Source: Tabrizicola sp. (lineage in GTDB: Bacteria > Pseudomonadota > Alphaproteobacteria > Rhodobacterales > Rhodobacteraceae). Taken from it: DNA of 64,000 bases. The stretch lies in NCBI RefSeq assembly GCF_030373185.1, contig NZ_JAUCZH010000006.1:124001-188000 (forward strand), given 5' to 3'. Of this stretch, positions 8,336-18,154 are shown piece after piece. The position numbers were made by a program, and so were the translations under genes. Below the pieces are notes generated by a model that saw nothing but the letters and a program-made list of their open reading frames with translations, had not been told where the DNA came from and ran no database searches. Within the stretch, counting starts at the first letter, position 1. Every line of letters starts with the position of its first letter.

Positions 8336-9193
8336 TCAGCCCTTCTGCACCAGCCGCAAGATCAAGTAGTGGTTGAACTTCCGGAACACTTCGGCCGAGC
8401 GCGTGGTTTCTGTCAGGCGCTGCATCAGGTTGCGCCGGCGCTTGCGCGACAGGAACAGCGCCACCAGCTTTGACAAGGCCCAATGGGCCGCAGGTTTGCT
8501 TTCATGGATCGCGTCACTGACCCGGGTCAGGCCGTGACCGATCACGTTGAACAAACCCTGCTCCAGATCGATCGAGGGGGCCACGGCGTCGGTAATCTCT
8601 TCCTCGGCCGCGACCGTGAAGTCAGACTCCGCCAGCGCGGCACGGAACGCTGCCAGCGGGTGTCCGCCCCCCGGCTGGGGTCCGTGGGCAGACCGGCTGC
8701 GGTAAGCGGCGCTGCGAAAGCAGTCGGCAATCAGCACCTGCCCCCCGGGGGCCAGCAGGCGGGCGCATTTCGGCAGGCTTTCGGCAAAGGGAATATACTG
8801 AAAACTTTCGGAAAACAGACACAGATCAAACGGCCCGGCTCCGGCAAAGTCTTCAAAGGTGCATTCATGAACCACCGCACCCGGCGCATTTTCCCGGCAG
8901 CGCGCCGCCAGAAACGCCGATGGTACCACGATCTCGACCTTGTGGCCCAGCGCGAGGAGTTTCTTCGCCGTCTCGCCCGCGCCGCCACCGATGTCCAGTA
9001 TCCGCAGTGGCCCTTCCGGCAGGTAGCCGAACAGCTTGACCGTATAGGCATCCTGCGCCGTCCTCAGGTTGCCTGCCGTCACCTCAAGCCCGGTCCAAAG
9101 CCCGTAATGCAGGTTTTCCGCCCCGGTCAGCCAGCGGATGAACGCCAGCCCCACATCCAGCCCCACGGCCCGCGTGTCGATCTTGTCAGCCAT
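8336..9193 (-). CDS. class I SAM-dependent methyltransferase
   Basis: The 285-residue protein has a Rossmann methyltransferase core: motif I LDIGGGAGETAKKLLALGH (near residue 80), motif post-I VEIVVPSAFL, motif II FDLCLFSESFQYIP and ARLLAPGGQVLIADCFR. The C-terminal part is helical and basic (FLSRKRRRNLMQRL). The start at 9193 is preceded by AAGAGGTG; a longer frame from 9229 lacks an SD. It resembles small-molecule or lipid methyltransferases. The substrate is unknown and the neighbours do not help. Confidence 0.85.
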   Translation of the reverse strand: MADKIDTRAVGLDVGLAFIRWLTGAENLHYGLWTGLEVTAGNLRTAQDAYTVKLFGYLPEGPLRILDIGGGAGETAKKLLALGHKVEIVVPSAFLAARCRENAPGAVVHECTFEDFAGAGPFDLCLFSESFQYIPFAESLPKCARLLAPGGQVLIADCFRSAAYRSRSAHGPQPGGGHPLAAFRAALAESDFTVAAEEEITDAVAPSIDLEQGLFNVIGHGLTRVSDAIHESKPAAHWALSKLVALFLSRKRRRNLMQRLTETTRSAEVFRKFNHYLILRLVQKG

Positions 9194-9376
9194 CTTGCAC
9201 CTCTTGGGCGCGAGCCTTAGCCGCTTCACCGCCTGTCGGCAACGGTTTCACCCCCCTTGGCGTGCCATCCGAAGGATCTGCGCTTGAATTGGAACAAAAA
9301 CGGATCAAATCTAGCAGGCCGCGAGTCGCCCGCCGCGACGCCCAAGCCTTTCCCCAGTCTGGAAGCAGTCCGCGCC

Positions 9377-11563
9377 ATGCCGCACAACAATTCCAACGCC
9401 ATCGCTGAACGCCCCGACGTGCTGACCCGGCCCAAGCTGGAGGGCGGGCGCCGCTTCACCCTTTCAACCCCGTTTCAGCCCGCAGGCGACCAGCCGACCG
9501 CGATTGCCGAACTGACGGCGGGGGTGTTGGCAGGCGAACGCAATCAGGTGCTTTTGGGCGCGACCGGAACCGGCAAGACCTTCACCATGGCCAAGGTGAT
9601 CGAACAGACCCAGCGCCCGGCCATCATCCTTGCACCGAACAAGACGCTTGCCGCGCAATTGTATGGGGAATTCAAGGGCTTCTTCCCTGATAACGCAGTG
9701 GAATACTTCGTCAGCTACTATGACTACTACCAGCCCGAGGCCTATGTGGCGCGGACCGATACCTATATCGAGAAGGAATCCCAGATCAACGAACAGATCG
9801 ACCGGATGCGCCACTCGGCCACCCGGGCGCTTCTGGAACGTGACGACGTGATCATCGTGGCCTCGGTCTCCTGCATCTACGGCATCGGGTCGGTGGAAAC
9901 CTATTCGGCCATGACGCAAGACCTTGTGGTCGGCCAGATGTATGACCAGCGCCGGGTGATCGCTGAACTGGTCGCCCAGCAATACAAACGGCTGGAGGCC
10001 TCGTTCCAGCGGGGTGCCTTCCGGGTGCGGGGCGACAGCCTGGAGGTCTGGCCCGCCCACCTTGAAGACCGCGCGTGGCGCTTTTCCTTCTTTGGCGAGG
10101 AACTGGAATCGATCACCGAATTCGACCCTCTGACCGGTGCCAAGACCGACAATTTCAAGCAGATCCGGCTTTACGCCAACAGCCACTACGTCACCCCGCG
10201 CCCCACGCTGGCGCAGGCGACCAAGGGCATCAAGGAAGAGCTTTTCCACCGCCTGAAACAGCTCACCGGCGAAGGGAAACTGCTGGAAGCCCAACGCCTT
10301 GAACAGCGCACCAACTTTGATCTTGAAATGCTTGAAGCCACCGGCGCCTGCGCCGGGATTGAAAACTACTCGCGCTATCTGACAGGCCGCGCGCCGGGCG
10401 AACCGCCGCCGACGCTGTTCGAATTCATCCCCGATAACGCCATCGTCTTCGCCGACGAATCCCATGTCTCGGTCCCCCAGATCGGCGGCATGTTCAAGGG
10501 TGACTTCCGCCGCAAGCTGACGCTGGCTGAACACGGGTTCCGCCTGCCCAGCTGCATGGACAACCGGCCCCTGAAGTTTGAAGAATGGGACGCGATGCGC
10601 CCGCAATCCGTCTTCGTCTCCGCCACCCCCGCGGCTTGGGAGATGGAACAGACCGGCGGCGTCTTCACTGAACAGGTCATCCGCCCCACCGGCCTGATCG
10701 ACCCGCAGGTCGAAATCCGGCCGGTGGAAATGCAGGTCGACGACCTCCTGGACGAGATCCGCAAGGTCGCCGCCCGTGGCCTGCGCACCCTTGCCACGGT
10801 CCTGACCAAGCGCATGGCCGAGGATCTGACTGATTACCTGCACGAACAGGGCATCCGCGTGCGCTACATGCACAGCGACATCGACACGATCGAACGCATT
10901 GAAATCCTGCGGGATTTGCGGCTGGGGGCATTTGACGTGCTGGTCGGCATCAACCTTCTGCGCGAAGGTCTGGATATTCCCGAATGTGGTCTTGTGGCGA
11001 TCCTGGACGCTGACAAGGAAGGCTTCCTGCGGTCTGAAACCAGCCTTATCCAGACCATCGGTCGCGCCGCCCGCAACTCGGAAGGCAGGGTGATCATGTA
11101 TGCCGACCGGATGACCGGCAGCATGGAACGCGCCATCGGGGAAACCAACCGGCGCCGCGAAAAGCAGGTTGCCTACAACCTGAAACATGGCATCACCCCG
11201 GAGACCGTCAAGAAGAACGTCGAGGATGTTCTCTTTGGCCTCTGGGAAGGTGACACCGATCAGGCACGGATCACGACGAAGATTGACAAGCCCATGGTCG
11301 GCTCGAACCTCGCCGCGCATCTGGACGCGCTGCGGCTGGCCATGCGCAAGGCCGCCGAAAACCTCGAATTCGAGGAAGCCGCCCGCCTGCGCGATGAGGT
11401 GAAGCGGCTGGAAGCGGTGGAGCTTGCGGTGGCCGACGACCCCTTCGCCCGGCAAGAGGTGATCGAGGAGGCGGTTGAAGAGGCGGTGAAGATGGCTGGC
11501 CGGTCCACGGCGGGACGGGCGGGGCAGAGGGGTGGGAAGCGAAGCAGGGGGCGGGGACGCTAG
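9377..11563 (+). CDS. uvrB: UvrB, nucleotide excision repair subunit B
   Basis: UvrB binds UvrA and damaged DNA, then recruits UvrC. The product shows the Walker A GATGTGKT, the damage-inserting beta-hairpin region [11 protein letters not shown], the helicase motif [14 protein letters not shown], the motif VI region [19 protein letters not shown] and a C-terminal UVR (UvrC-binding) coiled coil [17 protein letters not shown]. The length of 728 residues fits. The ATG at 9377 is preceded by GGAAG; a frame open from 9257 gives an unlikely extension. A basic Gly/Arg tail (about residues 708-728) ends the protein. Its stop overlaps the convergent NYN gene by 4 bases. Confidence 0.97.
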   Translation: MPHNNSNAIAERPDVLTRPKLEGGRRFTLSTPFQPAGDQPTAIAELTAGVLAGERNQVLLGATGTGKTFTMAKVIEQTQRPAIILAPNKTLAAQLYGEFKGFFPDNAVEYFVSYYDYYQPEAYVARTDTYIEKESQINEQIDRMRHSATRALLERDDVIIVASVSCIYGIGSVETYSAMTQDLVVGQMYDQRRVIAELVAQQYKRLEASFQRGAFRVRGDSLEVWPAHLEDRAWRFSFFGEELESITEFDPLTGAKTDNFKQIRLYANSHYVTPRPTLAQATKGIKEELFHRLKQLTGEGKLLEAQRLEQRTNFDLEMLEATGACAGIENYSRYLTGRAPGEPPPTLFEFIPDNAIVFADESHVSVPQIGGMFKGDFRRKLTLAEHGFRLPSCMDNRPLKFEEWDAMRPQSVFVSATPAAWEMEQTGGVFTEQVIRPTGLIDPQVEIRPVEMQVDDLLDEIRKVAARGLRTLATVLTKRMAEDLTDYLHEQGIRVRYMHSDIDTIERIEILRDLRLGAFDVLVGINLLREGLDIPECGLVAILDADKEGFLRSETSLIQTIGRAARNSEGRVIMYADRMTGSMERAIGETNRRREKQVAYNLKHGITPETVKKNVEDVLFGLWEGDTDQARITTKIDKPMVGSNLAAHLDALRLAMRKAAENLEFEEAARLRDEVKRLEAVELAVADDPFARQEVIEEAVEEAVKMAGRSTAGRAGQRGGKRSRGRGR

Positions 11564-12117
11564 CTGGCCGCCCTGGCGGTAGCTAATGGCGCAACCTCGG
11601 CCAGCCAGAACTCGCCAGTGTTGCGATAGCCGCCACGGATCAGGAACCCCGGTTCCTTCACTTCGGGATGTGCCTCGGCCCAGTCGCGGAAACGGTCATT
11701 GGTCACGATCCGCGCGCCAAACTCTCGCGCCGTCGTAAGCAGAAAGGGATCGGCTTGTGTCCCCTTGGGCACGACCATTACTTGCCGTGTCCCCAGATCC
11801 AATCGTCTCGCGAAATCGCCGTCATGCAGATAGCGGCCTTCCAGTTTCCAGCCCGCATTGGCATCGAAAACAACGCCGGGTACATAACCAAGCGACTTCA
11901 GAAACGCGACAGTCTCACGGACTGGTTGAAGCCGCGCCATATTGTCTTGCCAGTGCATGACATTGGACCCGTCAACCAGGATCCAGGTCTCGTCGGATCC
12001 CCTTGTTTGAGGTCGCAGGATGCGAAGCAGCAAAAAGACGGCGACCAGCGCCGCCGTCATCACGGCGATCCAGGCAAGGGCTTCGGCGCCCTGTCCAGAG
12101 AAGAGTGTCTTCAACAT
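11560..12117 (-). CDS. membrane-anchored NYN/Zc3h12a-like ribonuclease
   Basis: The 185-residue protein has one N-terminal transmembrane helix ([20 protein letters not shown]), then a PIN-fold NYN domain. [13 protein letters not shown] (Asp near residue 49), [11 protein letters not shown] and [16 protein letters not shown] supply the conserved acidic residues of RNases such as Zc3h12a/YacP. It therefore looks like an endoribonuclease tethered to the inner membrane with its catalytic domain in the cytoplasm. Its stop interlocks with that of uvrB on the opposite strand. Its RNA target is unknown. Confidence 0.78.
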   Translation of the reverse strand: MLKTLFSGQGAEALAWIAVMTAALVAVFLLLRILRPQTRGSDETWILVDGSNVMHWQDNMARLQPVRETVAFLKSLGYVPGVVFDANAGWKLEGRYLHDGDFARRLDLGTRQVMVVPKGTQADPFLLTTAREFGARIVTNDRFRDWAEAHPEVKEPGFLIRGGYRNTGEFWLAEVAPLATARAAS

Positions 12118-12308
12118 GCGCGCAAGCTATCGTGACGCAGGAAGATCTGCAAAGTCCTCTCATGCAAAACGCGCCCGATTCGCCCCAGATGATTAACTTA
12201 CCACGATCTCCCCGTGCGTAGAGACGGAAGGAAGACGCGGGCAAGATAGAAAGAAGGCCCTTGGAATCCGCCTAACCCGTTGAAGTTAAAAGACTGCCGC
12301 AAGGGTGT

Positions 12309-12626
12309 TCAAAACACCCCCGTCACCTCATACATCACCGGCTCGAACCCTTTGCACAGCTCGTTGATCTTGCGGTTTCTTTCCCGCATTTCGGGCGTCC
12401 GCAGCATTGCCTGATAATCTTCGCGCGCGCGCCACTGGGAATAGTTGCAGACCCGCGTTCGGGCGTCATTCATGTGCAGCCCGGCCGCAATGAATCCCGG
12501 TTGCAGCCGGATGCAGTCGCGGTAGGCCACTTCCAGCGCTTCGATCAGATCAAAGGCCATCGCCGGCGTGGTCTCGAAGGTGGTGATGACGGTTTGTCCT
12601 TGGAAATCCTTGACAATCTTTGGCAT
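12309..12626 (-). CDS. putative antibiotic biosynthesis monooxygenase-like (ABM, ferredoxin-fold) protein
   Basis: The 105-residue product (MPKIVKDFQGQTVITTFETT...) has the size and pattern of a dimeric alpha-beta ABM barrel: beta strand, a long helix (PAMAFDLIEALEVAYRDCI), QPGFIAAGLHMNDARTRVCNYSQW and REDYQAMLRTPEMRER. The start at 12626 has a strong GGGAGGA SD. Most proteins of this class are small oxygenases or heme-handling enzymes, and many are uncharacterised. It is divergent from the 62-residue membrane protein gene. Confidence 0.75.
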   Translation of the reverse strand: MPKIVKDFQGQTVITTFETTPAMAFDLIEALEVAYRDCIRLQPGFIAAGLHMNDARTRVCNYSQWRAREDYQAMLRTPEMRERNRKINELCKGFEPVMYEVTGVF

Positions 12627-12676
12627 GTCGTCCTCCCTGCCATGATCCATCATGCCACAGAATTGGGGAAGCTGGG

Positions 12677-12865
12677 ATGAAACTTCTTGATCCGGACGAC
12701 CCGTTCTTTGCAAGACCCTGGGTGCGCTGGGTGACGGTGCTGCTGCCCACCGGCTGGGGGCTGGCCGAGCTTTTCTGGATCGGCTCGCCGATGTGGGGGG
12801 TGCTGTTCCTTGCCGCCGGAGCCTACGCCGCCTGGGCTCTGCTTTTGAACCGCAAGGGCGATTAG
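12677..12865 (+). CDS. small two-helix membrane protein of unknown function
   Basis: This 62-residue protein (MKLLDPDDPFFARPW...) has two hydrophobic segments, RWVTVLLPTGWGLAELFWI and PMWGVLFLAAGAYAAWALLL, and a short basic tail. The ATG at 12677 has upstream GGGAAGCTGGG. Small proteins of this type occur beside unrelated genes in Rhodobacterales. Its stop overlaps that of the convergent zinc-ribbon gene by 4 bases. No function can be assigned. Confidence 0.7.
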   Translation: MKLLDPDDPFFARPWVRWVTVLLPTGWGLAELFWIGSPMWGVLFLAAGAYAAWALLLNRKGD

Positions 12866-14004
12866 CGCCCGTCCAGCCAGTCGGGTGGCGGCAGGCCAAG
12901 TGCATCCGGGTCGGCCAGATAGACGGCTGCAAGTGCAAGTGCTGCAACGACAATCACCGCAAAGGCGATCTTCCAGACCGACCACGGACGTTCGCCCTGC
13001 ACCTCTCCGGTCTGGCCGTTAACCAGAAAGCGGTAACTCTTGCCGTTATACTTGTAGGCGGCCATCCAGACCGGCAACAGGATGTGCTTGAAGGTTTCAT
13101 CCGACCAGCGCGTGTCGACGGAATGGATGCGCTGTTCATCGCCCCCGATGCTGCGGCGCACGTCGCTGCGGATCACATCGGCCATCCGGTCGCGGGCCGT
13201 GGCATGGCCGTCAGACAGCGGCACGGTATAGCCTTCCGCCTGAAAACCGGCAAGAAAATCAGGGCTGTAGGGAACAAGGGCGCCCAGATCCCACGGGGTC
13301 AGCTCATTGCCCAGCCGGGCGGGCAGGCTGGTCGATGCCATGACCAGCACATCGTCAAACACCCGCGCCACCCGACCCGAGGCCGGGTACCAGCGCGTGT
13401 GCCGGACCTGTTCCTGACGCTGTTCCGTCTTGCCGTTGACCCGGACAGTCACGGTGCGGGTCTCATAGTAATACTCGCCCCGCTCGCCGGAATAGCGGCT
13501 GGCGGTATCGGCGTCGAAGGTCCAGAACGGCACATAGATCCCGTTCATCGCCCGCCCCTTGCGGGCATATTCCAAAAGGGTGCCGGGCGCGAACCACAGG
13601 CTTCCCATCCAGGCGATCATCGCCTTGCGTGCCTCGGCTTCGGTCAGCGCGAAAGGCACCAGCGCCTGCGGCTTGATGTGGCGCCGGGTGCCGGTGTCCA
13701 GCACCACGGGCGTCGCGCAGAACGGACATTCGGTGGCATGGGTGGCGCCGGTGATCTCGACCGTCGCGCCGCAACCGGGGCATGAGGTGGTGCGGCTTTC
13801 CTCCATGTCCGAAACCGGAAGCTGGTCGCGCAATCCGCGCACCAGATCAAGCTCTTGCAAGGCCTTGGCGCGCGATGACGGGGTCTCGCGCGGGATGGCC
13901 TGGACATGGCCGCAATGGTCGCAGGTCAGGCTGGTCTGGCCCGGCGCATAGCGCAGTTGCGCCCCGCATTGCGCGCAGGGCCAGCGGTGTTCCTGTGCGG
14001 CCAT
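12862..14004 (-). CDS. double zinc-ribbon membrane protein (YdjG-like)
   Basis: The 380-residue protein opens with two zinc ribbons, C-x2-C (CAQC and CDHC near residues 10-31) and CPGC/CPFC near residues 75-95. A globular region follows with APGTLLEYARKGRAMNGIYVPFWTFDAD, then a C-terminal helix (IAFAVIVVAALALAAVYLA) next to the end. This is the TFIIB-type zinc-ribbon family of Bacillus YdjG. It is the last gene of the six-gene operon starting at 18237 and lies 8 bases after the SPFH gene. It probably acts at the inner membrane with the SPFH protein; its biochemical role is unknown. Confidence 0.82.
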   Translation of the reverse strand: MAAQEHRWPCAQCGAQLRYAPGQTSLTCDHCGHVQAIPRETPSSRAKALQELDLVRGLRDQLPVSDMEESRTTSCPGCGATVEITGATHATECPFCATPVVLDTGTRRHIKPQALVPFALTEAEARKAMIAWMGSLWFAPGTLLEYARKGRAMNGIYVPFWTFDADTASRYSGERGEYYYETRTVTVRVNGKTEQRQEQVRHTRWYPASGRVARVFDDVLVMASTSLPARLGNELTPWDLGALVPYSPDFLAGFQAEGYTVPLSDGHATARDRMADVIRSDVRRSIGGDEQRIHSVDTRWSDETFKHILLPVWMAAYKYNGKSYRFLVNGQTGEVQGERPWSVWKIAFAVIVVAALALAAVYLADPDALGLPPPDWLDGR

Positions 14005-14012
14005 GACGGGTG

Positions 14013-15110
14013 TCAGGGTTTCGGCGGTGGCGGGGGCAGGCTGTCAAGCAGGCGGACAAGGTCGGTCTCGGCCGCCATTTTCCAGCCGTCCTGCCCCGGG
14101 GTCCAGACCATCGAAGCGCGCGACAGCCGTCCGGCGGCGGCAAGGCCGGCCAGATCCGCCTCGGCGAAGGGTCCAGAGGTCGCGCCGTTCTCGGCCAGAT
14201 GCCAGAGCTTCGCGGCAGGCACGGGCGGCGGGGCCGGCGGCGGCGGAGGTGCGGCCGGGCTGGCCCCCCACGGCCCCATGTTCTGCGCCATGCCCATTCC
14301 CATGCCGGCGCCCATCCCGGCCCCCATGGCCGCGCCCATTGCGGAGCCCGGCTGGCCCATCGCTTCGGCCGCGTTGTACTGCATGTATTTCTGAAGGTCG
14401 CCCGCCACCCCGATCGAGGTGCGCTTGTCCATCGCCTTTTCCACCTCTTCGGGCAGGCTGATGTTTTCAATGTAGAATTCCGGGATCAACAGTCCGTATT
14501 CCGCCACTTGCGGTGTGATGGCGTTGGCAATGATCTTGCCCAGATCGGCAGTGTTCGCGGCCATGTCGAGGACCGGGATTCCCGACTTTGCCAGCACCTG
14601 ACTGACCTGCTGGACGATCACGTTGCGGATCTGGAAGCTGATCTCGTCGGCGGTGAACTCACCATCGGTGCCCACGACTTCCTGAATGAACTTGCCCGGA
14701 TCGCTGACCCGCATCGAATAGGTGCCGAACGCCCGCAGCCGTACCGGGCCAAATTCCGGATCCCGCGCCATGATCGGGTTCTTGGTGCCCCATTTCTGGT
14801 CGTTGAACCGGGTAGTGTTGACGAAATAGACCTCTGACTTGAACGGCGACTGGAAGCCGTGATCCCAGTGCTGAAGCGTGGTCATGATCGGCATGTTGTT
14901 GGTCTCAAGCATGTAAAGACCGGGGCCGAAGACGTCAGCCAGCTGGCCCTCATGGATGAAGACCGCCGCCTGACCTTCCCGCACGGTCAGCTTGGCCCCC
15001 ATCTTGATCGCCTGGCCATGCCGGTCAAAGCGCCAGACCATCGTGTCGCGGGTATCATCCAGCCAGCTGATGACGTCGATGAATTCGCCTTTGAGGAAAT
15101 CGAAGACCAT
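14013..15110 (-). CDS. SPFH (YdjI-like) protein with Gly/Met linker and GYF domain
   Basis: The first 235 or so residues are the YdjI-type SPFH/virion-core-like domain (REGQAAVFIHEGQLADVFGPGLYML, DPEFGPVRLRAFGTYSMRV). A low-complexity Gly-Met-Ala linker (about residues 250-275) and a proline run lead to a GYF_2-type domain (KLWHLAENGATSGPFAEADL) near residues 300-355. SPFH proteins form membrane scaffolds; GYF domains bind proline-rich peptides. It lies between the DUF2927 lipoprotein (22 bases upstream) and the zinc-ribbon gene (8 bases downstream), and forms the core of this envelope module. Confidence 0.86.
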   Translation of the reverse strand: MVFDFLKGEFIDVISWLDDTRDTMVWRFDRHGQAIKMGAKLTVREGQAAVFIHEGQLADVFGPGLYMLETNNMPIMTTLQHWDHGFQSPFKSEVYFVNTTRFNDQKWGTKNPIMARDPEFGPVRLRAFGTYSMRVSDPGKFIQEVVGTDGEFTADEISFQIRNVIVQQVSQVLAKSGIPVLDMAANTADLGKIIANAITPQVAEYGLLIPEFYIENISLPEEVEKAMDKRTSIGVAGDLQKYMQYNAAEAMGQPGSAMGAAMGAGMGAGMGMGMAQNMGPWGASPAAPPPPPAPPPVPAAKLWHLAENGATSGPFAEADLAGLAAAGRLSRASMVWTPGQDGWKMAAETDLVRLLDSLPPPPPKP

Positions 15111-15132
15111 GGCTACCTCCGTGGGGCTGCAA

Positions 15133-16065
15133 TCAACTGTCGCCGCCCATCAGGCGACGCGCAAGGGAATAGACGATGGGCCGCGCTTCCGACAGGGTCA
15201 TCCCGGGGCGCAGCTCGCGGCTGTAAAGCATGCGCAGCATCAGCTCGTCCTTGTCGGTCAGCAGGGCAAATTCCTCATCGTCGTTGAAGATCGAGGGGCG
15301 CGCGCGCGGGCTGTCATTCGGCAGACCCAGCGCCTGGGCGATTTCCTCATGCATGCAGGACAGGCGTAAAAGATCGGGGTGTTCGGCACGGATGACAGCG
15401 AAGGCACGGGTATAGGCACCCGAGTTGCCTTCGGACAAGGCGTAGACAAGGCAATAGGTGCTGCGCGGCATGTTGGTGATACCGGCCACATCGTTTGGCC
15501 CAAGGCTGGGAATTGCGGCCCGGACCTTCGGACCAAGAGCTTCACGTTCGTCTTCGGATACGATGTGGATCAGGAAGTTCGGCGCCGTTTCGTCGATGGC
15601 GATCGGGTGACCGGTCACTTGCGACAACCGGGCAAGATAGCTTGCCACCCGCGCCCGGTCCGTGGTCTGACGGTCTGGCGGCACGCTGGCCCCAAATCGC
15701 AGGCCGACGCGGACCGAGACTTCCCAGCGGCGCAGGCGGCTTTCGGTTTCCTCGCGGACAAAGCCGCTGCTGCTCCGGCGGTATTCATCAAACAGCGCAA
15801 TGCGCAGGAAGCTGTCGGCCAGCATCCGGTCGGTGAAGGGGATATTGGCCCCACTGTCGGTCCGTAAAAGGCCTTGGGCCAGCAGGGCCTTCTGCACCTG
15901 AGCGTAATAGGCAGCCGCCGTGGCGCTTTTTTCAGTCGGCACCGCTGGGGCGGGGGCCGTGGGGATTGCCGGTCCCGCGGGTGGGCCGCCCGGAATCGTG
16001 CAGGCCGTCAAGGCAAGGCAGGCGATTCCTGCCAGAAACGTCCTGAGTGTCCTGTGTCGGGCCAT
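15133..16065 (-). CDS. DUF2927 lipoprotein
   Basis: The 310-residue protein has a lipoprotein signal with lipobox LTAC (Cys near residue 22) and a Pro/Ala linker, followed by the DUF2927 domain. FTDRMLADSFLRIALFDEYR and a HEEIAQALGLPNDS motif resemble the HExxH-like centre of metalloproteases, with Gln where the second His would be. The segment GNSGAYTRAFAVIRAEHPDLLRLSCMHEE precedes it. It is lipid-anchored in the envelope and lies between telA and the SPFH gene in the same operon. The function of the family is unknown; protease activity is only a possibility. Confidence 0.82.
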   Translation of the reverse strand: MARHRTLRTFLAGIACLALTACTIPGGPPAGPAIPTAPAPAVPTEKSATAAAYYAQVQKALLAQGLLRTDSGANIPFTDRMLADSFLRIALFDEYRRSSSGFVREETESRLRRWEVSVRVGLRFGASVPPDRQTTDRARVASYLARLSQVTGHPIAIDETAPNFLIHIVSEDEREALGPKVRAAIPSLGPNDVAGITNMPRSTYCLVYALSEGNSGAYTRAFAVIRAEHPDLLRLSCMHEEIAQALGLPNDSPRARPSIFNDDEEFALLTDKDELMLRMLYSRELRPGMTLSEARPIVYSLARRLMGGDS

Positions 16066-16104
16066 GCCGGTCTGCTGCGTCCTTGTTTTCTGGTCCGCTG
16101 GTCT

Positions 16105-17268
16105 TCAAGCGGGATTGGTTTGGCGCGCGCGGGCCGAGGCAAGCGTATCGCGCAACTCTGCCTCCATCTTGACCAGTTCCACCTCGGCCGCCGCCCGGCG
16201 GGCCTTGCCTTCGTCGGCAATCGCAAGGCTTTCGTTGATCGAGGCGATCAGCGTCGCGTTGGCGTTCTTCACCGTATCGATGTCGAAGACGCCGCGCTCC
16301 ATTTCCTCGCGCACCACCCGGTTGGCCTGTTGCAGGTTCTCGGCATTGGCCTTCAGAAGTTCGTTCGTCAGATCATTCGCGTCACGCACCGCATCGGCCG
16401 CCTCCTTCGAGCGCTGGATGGTGACCGCCTGCGCCAATTGCGTTTCCCACAGCGGCACCGTGTTGACGAGGGTGGAGTTGATCTTGGTCACCAGCGACTT
16501 GTCATTTTCCTGTACCAGCCGGATCGACGGAAGCGACTGCATCGTGACCTGCCGGGTCAGTTTCAGATCATGCACCCGGCGTTCCAGATCATCGCGGGCA
16601 GCGCGGATGTCGCGCAATTCCTGCGCCCGGATCACCTGATCGGCTTCGGGCGCGGCGGCGACTTCGGCTTCCTTGGCGGGGATCACGGTCGCGTCCACAT
16701 CGGCCAGCTTCGCCTCGCCCGCAGCGATGTAAAGGCCAAGCTCATTGTAGAAGTCGAGCGTCTTTTCATAAAGGATATCAAGGCTTTTGATGTCCTTGAG
16801 CAGGGTGTGTTCATGCGACAGAAGCTCGGAGGTGATCTTGTCGATCTGGCCCTGAACGTCTTCATATTGCGCCACGAATTCGGCGAAGGGCGCGGCCCGG
16901 CCGAGAAGTTTTTCCCACCAGCTTGCCTCGCGGCGCAGGTCAAGTTCATCGACCGCGAAGCCACGGATCGTGGTGACGATCTTGCGCAAGCTGTCGCCTG
17001 CCGGCCCCACATCCTTGTTCTTCACGTCCTGCAACATGGCCTGACTGATCACCTGCAATTCCGCCTGCGCGGCCGACCCGAAGGCGATGATCGACTGGGT
17101 ATTCGACAGGTCCACCTCGGACATCCGCTGGCGGATCGCTTCGGCCTGCGGGGCGGGGGCTGCGTCCAGCGGCACGATCTCGGCCATGGGTTCGGGCAGG
17201 ATCACGGCGGTCACCTTCTCGACTTCGGTCAGGAAGGCTTCGGCTTCGGCTTGGACGGTCGTGGACAT
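16105..17268 (-). CDS. telA: toxic anion resistance protein TelA family
   Basis: The 387-residue cytoplasmic protein is almost wholly helical with long heptad stretches. It matches TelA/KlaA/YceH: WWEKLLGRAAPFAEFV, LLSHEHTLLKDIKSLDILYEKTLDFYNELGLYI, QSLPSIRLVQENDKSLVTKI and NTVPLWETQLAQAV. The start at 17268 follows AGGGGAT; an upstream open frame lacks support. TelA proteins are linked to tellurite and cell-envelope antibiotic tolerance and usually pair with XpaC, which is encoded 22 bases upstream here. The exact mechanism is not known. Confidence 0.92.
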   Translation of the reverse strand: MSTTVQAEAEAFLTEVEKVTAVILPEPMAEIVPLDAAPAPQAEAIRQRMSEVDLSNTQSIIAFGSAAQAELQVISQAMLQDVKNKDVGPAGDSLRKIVTTIRGFAVDELDLRREASWWEKLLGRAAPFAEFVAQYEDVQGQIDKITSELLSHEHTLLKDIKSLDILYEKTLDFYNELGLYIAAGEAKLADVDATVIPAKEAEVAAAPEADQVIRAQELRDIRAARDDLERRVHDLKLTRQVTMQSLPSIRLVQENDKSLVTKINSTLVNTVPLWETQLAQAVTIQRSKEAADAVRDANDLTNELLKANAENLQQANRVVREEMERGVFDIDTVKNANATLIASINESLAIADEGKARRAAAEVELVKMEAELRDTLASARARQTNPA

Positions 17269-17290
17269 GGGCAATCCCCTTTGGAAAACG

Positions 17291-18154
17291 TCAATGATCA
17301 AGCTTGAGACGGTCACGCAGCACGGCAATTTCGACATCCAGATCGCTGCGGTTGTTTGACAGGAAGGCGGTGGTCTTTCTGGCAAAGGTGGTTTCCAGAT
17401 CGGTCAGCAGCGCCTCATAGTCGGTTCGTGCGGCGGCGTCGCGGCTTTGGGCGTAATGGTCGGCGAACTTCATCGTCGCGTCACGCGCGCCCATCAGGTA
17501 GACGGACATATACTTGCGCGCGGCGGTCAGATCGCCCGGATCGCCCTCGATCGTGCGAAACAGGGTGCGCGCGGCATTGGCAAAGCGGTCCACCCGGGCC
17601 TCCAGCTTGCGGTCGCCAGCGCGCAGGATTGCATCCTTCATCGCGGTCAGATGGGCTTCGCCTTCCTCCACCGCCTTGGCAACACGCCCGGTCTGGAAGG
17701 CATCGACCCCCGCCATCCCCTTGTCCGCCAGAGGATCAAGCCCGAAGGACATCAAATGCAGAGCCGCCCCGACCAGTGCGAAAAGCGCGGGATAGACCAG
17801 CCCGAGATCGGCTATCACGCCCCCCACGGCCAGCGAAGCACCGGTCAGGACTGCCCCGGCGATCTTGCGCGGAAAGGCCGGGCGGCGGGCCAGCTTGCGG
17901 GCGTCATAGGCGGCTTCGGCCTTCAACCCCTCGCGCGTTGCCCAGGAAGACAGCACCAGAAGCCCCCCGGCGGCAAAACCCAGGAGCATGTCACGTGGGC
18001 CGTCGCCAAAGGCGGGAAACAGGAACAGGAAGGCCGACAGGAACAGCACGTTGCACCGCCACAACCCCGCCGGACGCGGCGGGGCGACGGCTGCGGGCGT
18101 CTCTGCCGGGCGGTTGCCCGTCGGAGAGTATTTGCCGCCAAACCGTTCGGCCAT
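17291..18154 (-). CDS. xpaC: XpaC family protein (5-bromo-4-chloroindolyl phosphate hydrolysis)
   Basis: The 287-residue protein has an N-terminal cytoplasmic stretch, then two pairs of hydrophobic helices (LWRCNVLFLSAFLFLFPAF, MLLGFAAGGLLVLSSWA; AGAVLTGASLAVGGVIADLG, LVYPALFALVGAALHLMSFG). A helical C-terminal XpaC domain ends with TAFLSNNRSDLDVEIAVLRDRLKLD. Its ATG at 18154 overlaps the stop of a 27-residue membrane peptide gene (TGATG). XpaC is the usual partner of TelA. Despite the family name, phosphatase activity has no clear catalytic motif here. Confidence 0.87.
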   Translation of the reverse strand: MAERFGGKYSPTGNRPAETPAAVAPPRPAGLWRCNVLFLSAFLFLFPAFGDGPRDMLLGFAAGGLLVLSSWATREGLKAEAAYDARKLARRPAFPRKIAGAVLTGASLAVGGVIADLGLVYPALFALVGAALHLMSFGLDPLADKGMAGVDAFQTGRVAKAVEEGEAHLTAMKDAILRAGDRKLEARVDRFANAARTLFRTIEGDPGDLTAARKYMSVYLMGARDATMKFADHYAQSRDAAARTDYEALLTDLETTFARKTTAFLSNNRSDLDVEIAVLRDRLKLDH

